Below, one piece after another: positions 10,126-20,918 of a DNA stretch of 26,149 nucleotides. The stretch spans positions 1 to 26,149 of the forward strand of contig SGPM01000365.1 of NCBI GenBank assembly GCA_004802725.1. The letters are read 5' to 3'. The stretch comes from Antrodiella citrinella. Its lineage: Eukaryota; Basidiomycota; Agaricomycetes; Polyporales; Steccherinaceae. The notes beneath the pieces are model-generated. The model was not told where the DNA came from. It did not search any database and saw only the letters and a program-made list of their open reading frames with translations. Both the position numbers and the translations under genes were made by a program. Position 1 is the stretch's first letter. Each line of letters begins with the position of its first letter.

Positions 10126-11467
10126 ATGCATACCGTCGACCTCGAAACCGTCTCAGATGCGATTGACGAAGGTACGTCCATCGTCTTCTTGCTACGGAGA
10201 ATGCACGTCGCTGACCGTTGCGTCAGTGAACAAGCTCAAGGGCTCCGTTGCCACACCTCGGGCATGGGACGAGACCTCCGACTTCGACGCTCAGAAGGAT
10301 AAGCAGGCTTTCCGACAGTATGAAGAGGCTTGTGACCGTGTCAAGAACTTTTACAGAGAGCAGCACGGTACGTGTCACTGTCGCAGTAGAACCTGTGGCG
10401 GACGGCGCTTCTGACAATTCTTACAGAGAAGCAGACTCTCGAGTTCAACCTGAAGATCCGCGAGACATTCAAGAAAACTGTTCGTGCACGGATGGGTGAG
10501 TCTATTGTAGATACGTATCATAGTTTGCGCTCATATTTGAGTGTTTCAGGTATTTGGGAGGCTATGGAAAAGCTCAACACTCTCGTCGATGACTCCGACC
10601 CCGATGTGAGGCTATGTGGTTCTCTCATGGGTGTCCTTCGGAGCTGACGTGGCCCAGACCTCTGTTTCCCAGATAGAGCACCTCTTGCAGACAGCAGAGG
10701 CGATCCGCCGAGATGGGAAGCCGGAGTGGATGCAAGTCGCCGGATTGGTCCATGATCTAGGCAAGCTGCTGTATTTGTTCGGTTCTGAGTAAGTCCTTGT
10801 CATATCTCATCTCGCGGCGCCAACTCACGCACGACTTGATAGGGGACAATGGGACGTTGTCGGTGTACGTTCGTTCATCCCCTGTCCATGCCATTGAACT
10901 GACCCCGAGTCATCGATCAGGACACATTCGTCGTAGGCTGTAAATTCTCCGACAAGATCATATACCCCGAAACCTTCGCTGCGAACCCTGATAGCAAGGA
11001 TCCTGTGTACACGACCGAGTATGGCGTTTATCAGCCTCACTGTGGATTGGATAATGTCATGTTATCCTGGGGTCACGACGAGGTATGTATCGCATGTCAA
11101 GTTCACGAGTCAAGTCCAGAGTAAACCTTACTTATCCTCGGCGGCAGTATTTGTATCGTGTCCTCAAAAACCAAAGCAGCTTGCCTGAGGCCGCCCTTCA
11201 TATGATTCGTTATCATAGCTTCTACCCGTGAGTGCATCTGGATCTTCATACTCCACCATTGACACAACGGGGTGTTACAGATGGCACCGCGAGGGCGCCT
11301 ACAGCCACCTCACGAACGCCAACGATGAGCGAGCACTGGAGGCTGTCCGCGCGTTCAACCCTTACGACTTGTACAGCAAGAGTGATGACCCCGTCCAGCC
11401 GGAGAAACTCAAGCCTTACTATGAAGGCTTGATTGCCCAGTTCTTCCCCGAAATTATCGAATGGTGA
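10126..11467 (+). CDS. MIOX: Inositol oxygenase (myo-inositol oxygenase)
   Basis: Di-iron enzyme (EC 1.13.99.1) that cleaves myo-inositol with O2 to D-glucuronate, the first step of inositol catabolism; cytosolic. Nine exons join in phase to 297 residues (mouse enzyme 285): 10126-10171, 10227-10367, 10427-10495, 10550-10605, 10658-10788, 10843-10864, 10921-11082, 11148-11227, 11281-11467. All family motifs are present: [19 protein letters not shown] (first His ligand), [14 protein letters not shown] (HD pair), [29 protein letters not shown] (His), [18 protein letters not shown] (His) and [10 protein letters not shown] (Asp ligand). The sixth exon is only 22 nt. The gene has a strong TATA box and appears intact. 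No inositol-pathway neighbour other than a damaged aldo/keto reductase is seen. Confidence 0.96.
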
Positions 11468-11891
11468 ACATCGGACACGTTATCTCATCTTATCTCATGC
11501 TTTCTGCCTCATCCTCTTTCGTAATGCTCTCTTCTCCACTTGCTATCCAACACACCCATTTAGCTTATTCCCATGGATATTTTTTTGAAAACATCCAGTC
11601 ACAATACCAGAACCACATTTAGGATCTATGATACGATTTATTTGCACATTCGTCTTCACTTTTTATTTTTATTCGTAGAGTGATAGAATACCTCATCCCC
11701 TATGTTCTTGATACGCAAAGATATATCATTTATCTCCTTGCCACAGCTTGCGAGTGATTCGTTTGCGAAAAGCTGAACCACTACACCTTCCTTTTTGGTC
11801 GAGTCAACTTCTGAGTCATGGCATTCGATCATTTTGAGTCTTTTCAAAATTATAAAAGCTCGCAATCGATTGCCAACAGGATCTTCAAGCA
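11468..11891. other. Intergenic gap; promoter of the arginyl-tRNA synthetase gene
   Basis: The left half is CT/AT-rich 3' flank of the inositol oxygenase gene. The right half leads into the synthetase promoter. The minus-strand frame 11656-11961 has no family resemblance. Confidence 0.45.
11851..11857 (+). promoter_or_regulatory. TATA box of the arginyl-tRNA synthetase gene
   Basis: TATAAAA, 143 bases before the first in-frame ATG (11994) but only 41 bases before the candidate GTG start at 11892. A transcript starting ~30 bases downstream would include the GTG near its 5' end, which fits two start sites on one mRNA. Confidence 0.55.
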
Positions 11892-11993
11892 GTGGCTCTT
11901 CCAACTCTCCGACGTCTAGCCTTACGGCGTGTAAATCATTTCTTTGTACCATCTGTATCAATATCCCTACGACAACCCATTCGCTTTCGCACT
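11892..11993 (+). other. Possible non-AUG-initiated mitochondrial targeting extension of ArgRS
   Basis: The ArgRS frame stays open for 34 codons upstream of its first ATG, back to a GTG at 11892 in a good context (G at -3, G at +4). No ATG exists in this part; the next in-frame stop upstream is TAA in the TATA-box region. Translated, the extension begins ALPTLRRLALRRVNHFF, has seven Arg and no Asp or Glu: the composition of a mitochondrial presequence. Yeast is known to start the mitochondrial forms of alanyl- and glycyl-tRNA synthetases at non-AUG codons. The use of this GTG is inference. Confidence 0.5.
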
Positions 11994-14098
11994 ATGGCAT
12001 CGTTTGCCGAAACTCCAGCGCCGTCCCTCATCTCTTCGCTCACCGCGAACCTCCCTCCGATTCCTTATGTCGCCGGAACGGAACCAGACCGCAGCGTGCT
12101 TGATACCTTCCGCATCGCGATCGCGAAGTTGGTGTCGGACGCCCTGCCACCGCTGACCGTGGCACAGGTCTACTCCGGAGTGGATTATGGCAAGAAGGGA
12201 GTCGATTTTACGATCGCATTGCCTCGGTTTAGGCTCGGAGGGAAGGTTGAGGAGCATGCGAAGAAGGTTTTGGACGAGGTGAGTTGTTGCGCTGTCTCTC
12301 TGCATAGTGGGTTGTCAAGGCTGTGTGGCTCTTGCACAGTTTTCCCGTGTTGGAATGAGCTATTTGCATTTCTTGGATGATCCAACGCACATGACATTTG
12401 GATTGTCTACTCTCAAGTCGCCTGCACTGAGTATACTGAGCCGATCTTTATTTCTAGTTCCAACCCGATGAATGGGTTGAGAACGTCGTTCACGACAAGA
12501 ACTTCCTCCATTTTACCCTCCGCACCGCCACTCTCTTCCGTCTGATTCTCAGCCAAGTACACGACCTATCCGCCAAGTCTGAGTACGGCACCAACACTTC
12601 TGGACGGGGCCGGAAAGTCGTCATCGAATACTCCTCACCGAACATCGCTAAATCCTTCCACGTCGGACACTTACGAAGCACCATCATCGGCGCGTTCTTG
12701 GCCAACACCTACAAAGCCTGCGGATGGGACGTCACATCTCTGAACTACCTCGGGGACTGGGGTACCCAGTTCGGGTTGATCGCTGTCGGTTTCGAGAAGT
12801 ACGGGTCGCAGGAGGAGCTGGAGAAGGACGCGATCAAGCATCTGTTCGAAATCTACGTGAAGGTCAATGCCGATGCGGAAAAGGACCCCAACGTCAAGGT
12901 AGAAGCGGCAAAATTCTTCAGGCGCATGGAGGACGGAGACGAATCTGCGCTGGTCAACTGGCGTGTGTGGCGGGAGCTTTCGATCAAGAAGTATGAAGAG
13001 GAGTATGAGCGTTTGAACGTGCATTTCGATCATTATGTTGGCGAGAGTTTGGTCGGAAAGGAATGGCAGGGTAAGGCGTTGGAAAAGTTGACGGAGCTGA
13101 ACCTGGTTGACGACCACGAAGGTGCCAAATTGGTCAACTTGGAGCAGTGGAAGATGGGTAAGGCAGTGTTGAGGAAGAAAGGTGCGCAATCTCGTTACGC
13201 TCGCAAATATACACGCTAACATCGTTCGGTACAGATGGCACTTCCATCTACCTTACTCGTGATATCGGTGGCGCCATCGAACGGTACGAGAAGTACAAGT
13301 TCGACAAAATGATCTACGTCGTTGCGTCCCAGCAAGATCTTCATCTTTCGCAGTTCTTCAAGGTACTCGAGCTCATGGGCTTTGACTGGGCGAAAAAGCT
13401 TGAGCATGTCAACTACGGTTTGGTGCTTGGCATGAGCACACGAAAAGGAACTGCTGTCTTCTTGAACGACATCATTAAGGAGGCCTCGTCTGTAATGCAC
13501 GAACAGATGAAGAAGAACGAAGAAAAGTACGCCTCAGTAGAGAACCCAGAGATGGTCTCGCAGGAGATCGGTATCACTGGTGTCAAGATCCAAGACATGG
13601 CCGCAAAACGGTATGCACAAATTGCCATATGGTTTCGCGTATACCGGCTCACACTCTCCTACGCGCAGAATCAACAATTACACGTTCAACTGGGATCGAA
13701 TGCTCTCATTCGAGGGCGACACCGGTCCCTATCTGCAATACGCNCACGTCCGCCTCTCCTCTATCTCCCGCAAGAACCCCGAACTCCTCCCGCTCCCCGC
13801 CCCCGCCCAGATCGACACCTCGCTTCTCACAGAGCCTGCCGCACGGGAGATCGTGTTCCTGCTGGGTACCTACCCAGACGTCGTCAAGACCGCGTTGAAG
13901 ACACACGAACCCAGCGGTGTCGTCACGTTTGCGTTTCGTCTAAGTCACGGCATCTCCAGTGCGTGGGAGACCGTCGTGGTCAAGGGCGAGCAGGATGTGG
14001 AGAAAGCGCGGGCGAGGATGTGGTTGTACCTCTGTGCACGCGACGTCCTTGGAGCTGCGTTGCGTCTGCTGAGTATCAAACCATTGGAACGCATGTAG
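11994..14098 (+). CDS. RRS1: Arginyl-tRNA synthetase (class I)
   Basis: Charges tRNA-Arg with arginine. Exons 11994-12278, 12458-13181, 13235-13610, 13669-14098 give 604 residues from the [13 protein letters not shown], or 638 with the upstream GTG extension; yeast cytosolic ArgRS is of similar size. Domains in order: N-terminal Add1-like region (to ~12500); Rossmann catalytic core with [20 protein letters not shown], where FHVGH is the HIGH signature; [31 protein letters not shown]; and [14 protein letters not shown], the KMSK-like loop. The alpha-helical anticodon-binding (DALR) domain follows, with [23 protein letters not shown], and the family's typical ending [10 protein letters not shown]. 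The single ambiguous base N (13744) is the third base of a GCN codon, so it is Ala whatever the base. The gene looks complete and functional. Confidence 0.95.
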
Positions 14099-15020
14099 AC
14101 TGTAGAATGGGTAGAAGTTATGAGCAAGAAGAGAGTGGCCAATGACCTTTTCGCGCACCGTCGGCCGTGGGACACATCAGGTGTGTACGCGTACGAATAG
14201 TACATCAGCTCGTGAGGCAGAGCTGCTAGTGTGTCTTAGTCTTCGTGGCTGACCTCGTTGCGGAAGACGATCGTTCCTTACAGTGTCTGTAAATTCGTGA
14301 GTCAAGCTGATAAAAAGGAGCGAGTAACTCAGCTAATCTTGCAAGAAAACCTGAAGTTTTGGTCGGCTAAGACCTATATGTAACGGACAGGCTGTCAGTG
14401 GAATTCTCAAAGACATACAAAGAACGTTGGTATCTGCATCCGTACTCTGCTCTTTGGTAGCTTATAATCCAACTTCATGAGAACATATCATGGCAGAAGA
14501 AAGACGGAAGACACATTCGTCTCTTATACCGTCAGGGAATTCGAAGACAGGGCTCATAGAGTATGGTATTGTGAGGGTTGCGGACAGCGTGTTCACATGG
14601 CTCAGGCATCGATCCCACTTTTACACAAAGGATCGTGTTGCAGGTCGGTCGGACCTTGACGAGCCCAGGTTGACCTCCAAACTCGAACTATGTACACATA
14701 AAACGTAGCAATCAGAAGAACGGGAGGATCAAGACGCAAGATTGTGCAGTAAAAAGGAAAGAGGGAGGAGTGCCTTGCTGGTGCACCGCCCCGTCGCGGA
14801 AACTAGACAATCATATCGCGAGGGATTCTGGAAAGAGGACGCAGCGGATCATATATGTCGCTGTTTGCTTCTTGAAGGTTATGGGTTATTATGTTCGGCT
14901 TGACGTTTCGACTTGCATAAGCATTTGTTGATTTCCGAGGTTTTCAGGTATTGGACTGTAACGACCGCCGTTGGTATAGAGAGCCGACAGCAATGCGTTG
15001 TAGTGGTATCATGCGAACTG
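14099..15020. other. Intergenic gap between converging ArgRS and BTB genes
   Basis: Both neighbours end here. Two overlapping open frames around 14477-14708 (60 and 72 codons) resemble no family and have no clear splice partners. No RNA gene or repeat was recognised. Confidence 0.4.
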
Positions 15021-16193
15021 TCAGATCGTGGTCTGAGAGTAAGAGTTGTCAATCACGGTGGAATGAATGAAGCGTGAGCAGAGGGTTACCTTGACGACAG
15101 CCCATTGCACGACGAGTCGCCGAATTCGTTCGTTGAGACAATTTAGGCAGAGATGGCAAGTCAGAAGATCCCCGAGTGAGCTCAGTGCGAATTCAATGGA
15201 GCTGGTGGAGACGTCTCCATCCAAAAGACATTAGAGGTGTATAGGAAGCATGTGGTGCCATTCATGATCACCTGGTCGAGCATCCCAAACCAGCGATGCC
15301 GAAGCCAGCGTCCACGCGCGTGCCAACTTCTTCTGCTCTATAAAGTCACACTCGAGAGTGGGAGAGTGTGGATACGGAGGAGAAAGCAGTAGACGTTTGA
15401 GAGCATCTAGTCGTCCGAGATGTAAAAAGAAGAGCTTTTTCATGTAGACCGGTCCCATGCGAAGGATGAGTTCATCCGTGAGGTCCGGAAGAGAGAACCC
15501 CAACAAATGCGAGGAGATCGGCACAGCGAGGTCATGGAGACTATACGCGCCGGCTAAACTGTACGCGCCGATGGGTGTCAGTGGAGCCAGAGCAAGAATA
15601 AGCTGGAAGAGAGGCATGGAGGGCTGGACATATTTGGATACGGGGACACCGTACTTGTGGAGAGCGTCCACGGCGGCGATGAGGGTTTCCATGGTCGGAG
15701 AGCAGTAACTGCGCTGCGCCATGTCGTAAATGGTGCAGAGAACTACGCTCAGAACCGTAGAGTGCTCCGATAGAAATATTATAGGGCAGAGGTTTGTTGG
15801 GGAATTGAGGTACACCAGGAACTTGAACATGTTCTCAGCAGTACCCAAAATTTGATGGCCATGAACATGAAAAAAGACGGTGTCGGATGAAAGGAGTATG
15901 AGGTCAGGCGGGGACAAAGGACCGGCGAGCCTTGCTCCTGCAAAGAACGTGGTCGATACAGTGATGGGTGCACTGAACTCCATCTGCTGCTCTGACGGAG
16001 ATTCGTTGTGGGAGGTCTAGTATCACGACGCATATACAAGTAATCTGGGACACGCTCTGAGACTGGGACAGTTTCTGGTACTCACTGGAGGAGTAGACAC
16101 CTGCCAAGCTTTCACGACCGCGCCTAGCTCATCTATCGGTGTGGCAGAACGGGATTGCAAAGAAAGGAATTGGAGATAGTCTGAACTCTCCAT
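15021..16193 (-). CDS. BTB/POZ domain protein (basidiomycete type)
   Basis: BTB domains mediate dimerisation and often link substrates to cullin-3 ligases; the role of this fungal group is unknown. Exons on the minus strand: 16193-16086, 15986-15272, 15214-15090, 15032-15021, giving 319 residues. The first exon (MESSDYLQFLSLQSR...) was added because it joins in phase to QMEFSAPITV. The BTB core is PPDLILLSSDTVFFHVHGHQ, then PIIFLSEHSTVLSVVLCTIY and ALHKYGVPVSKY. Helical middle: LLGFSLPDLTDELILRMG. C-terminal family block: ARAWTLASASLVWDARPDVS, then LLTCHLCLNCLNERIRRLV with a CxxC-like pair, and WAVVKTTI at the end. The third intron (57 nt) is in frame and could be retained. Divergent to the DUF7330 gene. 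Confidence 0.85.
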
Positions 16194-16939
16194 GGCAAGC
16201 GGTCTTCGCGTGTGCGCGAGTACGTGCTTGGTCGAAGTAAGGATGCAAGGACGAAGAGGAATGATAGAACAACGAACGACCGTCGACGTGACTGTACACT
16301 CTCAGACTCCGAGTTGGCCCGAGTCTTCTGAAAGTCTAGTAACCGCGTGACAATTTAGGCGGAGTTCGCACAGAACTCTCCATTCGCTATGTTCTGCTAT
16401 GTTCTGTGTGGAACTGACGATAACACCAACAGGTTTAGCCGCAGCGGTAGTATCTGCTACTAGTATCCGCAGTGCGCAGTCTTCAAGGTGGCAAGCGATT
16501 TGCACGACTGTGCATGCGCATCGTGATGGCAGCTCATGTTCATTTTGATATGCCCTCAGACTCTCCCAACTTGAGCACTTCGTCACTCGTGGCACAGGCA
16601 CAAATGACTTTCTATAGTACTCTTACATTGCTCTTACATGCCAGTGGGTCTATAGTCCCATCACACCTGCTGCGTCCTGCGCCGCAGACTCGGAGAAAGG
16701 TCACTTCTAGTCAGCTTCCCAAGTTACGAGTCAATCCACTCTGCTAACCTGGCGGCTCCGCCTCGGAGGTCCAGTGCCCGGACCCGTGCAGCACAGTTTT
16801 TCGTATTCACCATTTTCTTATATTCATCGCACCGTCCTTGTATTGTGGAGTGGTCAAATCCCTCGTTGTGAGTGCATTGCTCGGTCAGACATTCACCTTT
16901 TGACGACCTCTCTGTCTCTAGCTCAACAAGGTTGAAATA
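16194..16939. other. Divergent promoter region of the BTB and DUF7330 genes
   Basis: The 746 bp separate two start codons facing away from each other. No coding sequence is recognised. A short tandem duplication (TGCTATGTTC twice) lies at ~16386-16405 and a GC-rich block at ~16749-16790. No clear TATA box is seen on either strand. Confidence 0.45.
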
Positions 16940-18246
16940 ATGTATAGCCTTCCTGCAGCTCATAGCTCAAGCTCTCACCCCGAATGCGTGGAAGAAGCCC
17001 GTTGGACCAATCACGACGAGGACCTCGAGCGTCACCGCGGTGCTCACAACTTCCGACATCTTGTCAAGAGCTCTTTCAACCTTCCCTTGAATTCCGATGT
17101 TCTTTATTTCCTGGCCCGTGGCTCATTGTCTCGTGGATCTATTAAGATCACGGACGATGGCAACAATGGGGACGACAAGGTCGTCGTTGGCGTCTCATTC
17201 TTGTATATGCACGACGTGGCCCCAGAGAAGATCCAAGTTTGTCGTCTGCAGCGTGATGGCAGCAAGAACGGCGTTGGCATTTTCGTAAGTCCTTCTCACT
17301 CACCATCGAAATCGATTCTGACTGTGTTTTAGTCACCCAATAGTCTTCCTCCGCATCATCATGATGATGAGTACAGGTCACAATTTTCCGTGGTAGTCCA
17401 CCTTCCCAACGGCGCTGGAAACCCTCACTTGTACGGGGCCTTTGATACCGACATGCCGATGTTCGCTCACTATCTTGGAGACCTCGACCCAAGTGTTGCT
17501 TTCTGCTCTATTGATCTCAAGACGGTCAATGCACCCATTCACGTTCAGGTAAGTTTGATCCGATGTTGCCATTGCTCTATCTCTTATCCTTTTTGCTTGT
17601 AGTCTTTGACTATTGAGGATGGATCTTTGAAGACATCAAACAGCCCAATTGAAGGAAAGATTACTGCTTTCAGGCATCTTGAACTCCACACATCCAACGG
17701 GCCCCTCAAGACAGACATCACGTTATCTAACAGGAACGGCGCGAACGCAACGAGTTTAGTCTTGTCAACTCAAAACAGGTATGCAATTTTTTCGTCTGTA
17801 TTGTACATATGCTAACAAGCCCTGCCCCCAGCCTCATCCAGTCTAGCATCTCGCTGATCAGTCTCACGGAAACCTCTACCGGAGGCTCCTTCGACATAGC
17901 TGCCACCACATCCAACAGCCCCATTGATGTCGTCTACCCCACTATTCCCGTCAATTCCACTCTCAAATTCGACGGTCGCAGCTCGAACTCCCCCGTCCGC
18001 GCTACACTGCACACGGGCTACGAAGGGTCCTTCGCATTGGCTACCAGCATGTGGAACAAGCCTGCCATTCATTTCGACCGCAGTGCAGAGGATCCTTCGG
18101 GTGCAGGCCGCAGGCGTGCGTTGGAAACGATCTCTCTTGGGTACGGGGCCCACAACGGTCATGTTTATTGGGGTTCGGGTGCGAGGAAGAATGCTGGATC
18201 TGTGCAGCTTTCTACTTTTAACGCGGACGTTCAATTGATTCTCTGA
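16940..18246 (+). CDS. DUF7330-type protein with repeated beta-strand motifs
   Basis: Four exons (16940-17284, 17333-17548, 17603-17778, 17832-18246) give 383 residues. The N-terminal ~90 residues are polar (HSSSSHPECVEEARWTNHDE). The body carries at least four spaced copies of an S-N-(S/G)-P motif: TSNSPIEGKI, TSNGPLKTDI, TSNSPIDVVY and SSNSPVRATL. This periodicity is what one sees in beta-helical or adhesin-like sheets. Agaricomycete proteins with such repeats are annotated DUF7330; their function is unknown. No signal peptide or membrane segment is seen, so it is probably intracellular. A His-His-His-Asp-Asp-Glu patch starts exon 2. All introns join in phase. The family name is from memory of similar proteins and is less certain than the gene itself. 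Confidence 0.75.
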
Positions 18247-18512
18247 AGCACCTACCGTCGACACCGACCAGGTCTTCGGATTGATTGCGGAGAGTGGTTG
18301 TATATCTCATCTACTTCATTCCCTTTGAAGTTACTCACTGTACATTAGTTTGCGGATTGTTTCAGTGTGAAGATGTAATAGTTATGCACCGGTCGTGTTC
18401 GTTCATTGCGAAGAAGTACATGACATATCAATGAAGCAACTCAGTTACCATACGATACAAGGAGCTTCCAAGAACCAGCACATGTCGTTGTCAACACGTA
18501 TACGGCTCAACT

Positions 18513-20126
18513 TCACTGAGCAGCGGGAAGGTTAACAGCCTGCTGATACACGCGAAGAGCCTGCCCCAACGTCGCGTAAACTTTGGCAGAGGTATGCAAG
18601 TGGGCTTCGAGAAGCTGTTTGGCGCAATCATGATCAGTCAGGACTACCACCATCAAGAAGTGACTGCACTTACAACAGTGTTCTCGACGTCGAGAAGTTC
18701 CTCGACTCTCAAGATATCCGCGCGGAGACTCTCCCAGACGTGGGTAAAAGATGATAGTCGTTCCACGATGTTGTTGAAGCCATCATAAGCCAGGTCGATG
18801 CCAGCACCAAGCGCCTTTATGGCAGGGAGTTGACTCGCTTGCAAAGCACGTTCGGAGCGATATTCAGACAAGCGGGCGATGACGGCTGCACAACCATAAT
18901 CAGCTGGACTCTGCTTGATGACACACATGTGCAGGAAGTGGCTTACTTTCTTTCTCGTCCACGGCCTTCTTCAATAAAATAGCAGGAGCAGCGACTCCGA
19001 GCACATTAAACTAGACATGTATAAGTCCAATATACAGAGATAATTTAAGCCATGTATGACAAGGACGTACCAATGAGCCAACCCAGACTGAGGGACAAAC
19101 TTGGAAAAACTGTCTGCTGCCCGAAGACGACGTGGAGAGCAGGCGAAGTGCTTCTGCGAGATTCATGGTCTGACGAGAAATGCCGCCAACATGTTAAGTT
19201 TGGTTCTGCACACATCGGTCCTACTCTTCTTACCTTGACATACAAGCTGCAGTACAGCGCTTCAGTTTGAAGGAGATGACGAGAATGTAGAAGACACATA
19301 CTCATTGAGTGTATTCGCGTGGCTCTTGATAATGTCATTGAGCTCCTCCACTCTTGGCGAGGACAGATTCAAATGGTGGTTCTTAGCAATGGCTTCCCAA
19401 TCTCTCGTAAACGCCTCAAGGTTCTTTTGTAAGTCGAAGAAACCTTGCTTTAAACGTTCAACACTGTCCGAACCATGCCGCATAAGTCTCTGCGTGAATG
19501 TTCAGTAAACAGTGGCATACAGTTTCTAAACACGGAAACGACTGAACCGTTGACATACCTCTGCATAGCTTTTGAGTTCGCTCTTCTTGTCTTCCAGCGA
19601 AACGTCATCGTCTGTTAGATAGACAACGAAGTCAAGAGACCAGTCTAAGAATGGGTGATAAGCGACCTGATACGCTACGTTGGTACTTCGTCTCACAGTC
19701 TGTGAGAGCTTGCGCCTCTCCCGCAACTTGACGGGATACCCAGAGCAAATTGACGAACATCTATGAACGAATACTGAGCGATGAGCATGGTATGGACCGA
19801 CTATAATCAAGATGACGCACAGTATGATTGGATTCATAGGCTCCCATGAGGGCGTCGATGTCCTTGATGAGACCTGAGTCGTTGGTGCTAGTCTTCACCT
19901 TCTTGAATAGATCGATGACTGCGCTGAAGTTGGCATCAACTTCTAAGACTATGCCGGCCAACAGAGTGATCTCGACGAAGAGCTTTTCTTCAGTTTCAGG
20001 CTTTGACAACGCGTGAACGAGGTCGTTCATCGTGTTTATGACTTGGCCATCATTGAGGCCGGGATGAGAGTCGGAAAGTCGTAAGATCTCCAAGTGGATT
20101 GGAGCATATTCAGGAAGAATGGACAT
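18513..20126 (-). CDS. Helical protein of unknown function with central hydrophobic segment
   Basis: I do not recognise this family. Nine exons on the minus strand join in phase to 372 residues: 20126-19821, 19760-19679, 19611-19559, 19489-19302, 19246-19234, 19169-19071, 19010-18947, 18885-18674, 18614-18513. Almost the whole chain reads as amphipathic helix, with few Gly or Pro. The N-terminal ~230 residues include KKSELKSYAERLMRHG and ELNDIIKSHANTLN. Near residues 245-270 there is a hydrophobic stretch (SVWVGSL, then FNVLGVAAPAILLKKA). A second helical part follows (LRADILRVEELLDVEN), ending VNLPAAQ. Helix bundle, hydrophobic hairpin, helix bundle is the layout of alpha-helical pore-forming or membrane-remodelling proteins, but that is only resemblance. 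There is no signal peptide. A 13-nt exon (19246-19234) is needed to keep frame. The gene has its own TATA box and is divergent to the secreted glycoprotein gene. Confidence 0.7.
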
Positions 20127-20205
20127 GATGCGATCGACTGGGAGTGGGAATGAGCGAGAGAGTTGAAAGACGAGTTGGTTTGTAGGTTTGAGTTACGAGG
20201 GCACA

Positions 20206-20214
20206 CCTTTTATA
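20206..20214 (-). promoter_or_regulatory. TATA box of the helical-protein gene
   Basis: On the minus strand this reads TATAAAAGG, 80 bases before the ATG at 20126. The sequence between is purine/pyrimidine biased, as in fungal leaders. Such a strong TATA box suggests an inducible gene. Confidence 0.65.
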
Positions 20215-20850
20215 AAACACCAACTCGGGGATGATAGTAGCGCAATTGCTAGTAAAAGAGACGCATGTGGCGTATCACGAGAAACTCTGCGGTGTGCAGA
20301 CTTGTAGGAACGCTACCCATTCAAGTCTCAGCTCGAGCAACACGTCGGATACGACAGCATATGGAGGTCAGCTGCGTCCTGCAGAGTCGATTGATTCGCC
20401 TGATGCCACCTTCCTTTGACAGGGAACATCGGCTCTGGTCGTTCCAATGCGCAATGTTAGACCCATTAGAGGTAAGATGATTGTGCACTTGTCCGGAGAC
20501 ATGGTGCGTTGACTGTATGAGATTGTCGAGTTGGGTGACGTGACTGAGGTGCGGAATCTACGTTCAGACCCTCTTTCAACTCAAGTCTTCACGTACTATT
20601 TGAAATTTTGTGGTGTAACGACATACACCATGTTCTATCCGAGTCCGTCCTATCTAGCGAATTCATTAGAAGGTTGCACATGGTTTGGACAAAGTTTGGC
20701 TGTGATCTGACTGACATTTACAGTTATTGCGTCTTCACTGCAATTGGGGACATACCGAGATCTTAGCACGACTAGAGATCTCTGGTGGTAGTAATATTGG
20801 CGGCCAGCGGGCAGCTAAGTACATACCTCAGACGACGAGGATCAGGTGGT

Positions 20851-20880
20851 GATTGCCGTGAGGAAGTAGTGTCCCAAAAG
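20851..20880 (+). repeat. Left arm of imperfect inverted repeat flanking the glycoprotein gene
   Basis: GATTGCC, GTGAGGAAGT and GTGTCCCAAAA occur in this order here and, reverse-complemented, at about 22906-22936. The two copies differ by a 3-base (GCC) and a 2-base indel. Similarity stops abruptly on both sides. Confidence 0.65.
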
Positions 20881-20886
20881 GGCAAT

Positions 20887-20905
20887 GCCAAGAGGACTTC
20901 TTGGC
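20887..20905. promoter_or_regulatory. Perfect 7-bp dyad next to the TATA box
   Basis: GCCAAGA, five bases, then TCTTGGC: a 19-bp symmetric site ending seven bases before the TATA box. It has the shape of a binding site for a dimeric regulator. No factor can be named. Confidence 0.45.
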
Positions 20906-20911
20906 CGCCAC

Positions 20912-20918
20912 TATAAAG
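20912..20918 (+). promoter_or_regulatory. TATA box of the secreted glycoprotein gene
   Basis: TATAAAG, 66 bases before the ATG at 20978, with a CT-rich leader (CCCCCTTCTTCCTCC) between. Confidence 0.65.

Noticed and set aside
3111..11467. A glucuronate or inositol catabolic cluster of the aldo/keto reductase with myo-inositol oxygenase
   Set aside because: Some aldo/keto reductases reduce glucuronate, but the copy here looks damaged, is about 6 kb away and is separated by two ribosomal protein genes and a kinase remnant.
12671..13222. 183-codon open frame on the minus strand
   Set aside because: It is antisense to the second exon of arginyl-tRNA synthetase, which is conserved residue by residue on the plus strand.
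13744..13744. Ambiguous base N as a possible lesion in ArgRS
   Set aside because: It is the third base of GCN, which is Ala for any base, and lies in a conserved LQYAHVR block.
14477..14708. Two overlapping open frames between ArgRS and the BTB gene
   Set aside because: No recognisable motif, no splice partners, and both lie where two genes converge.
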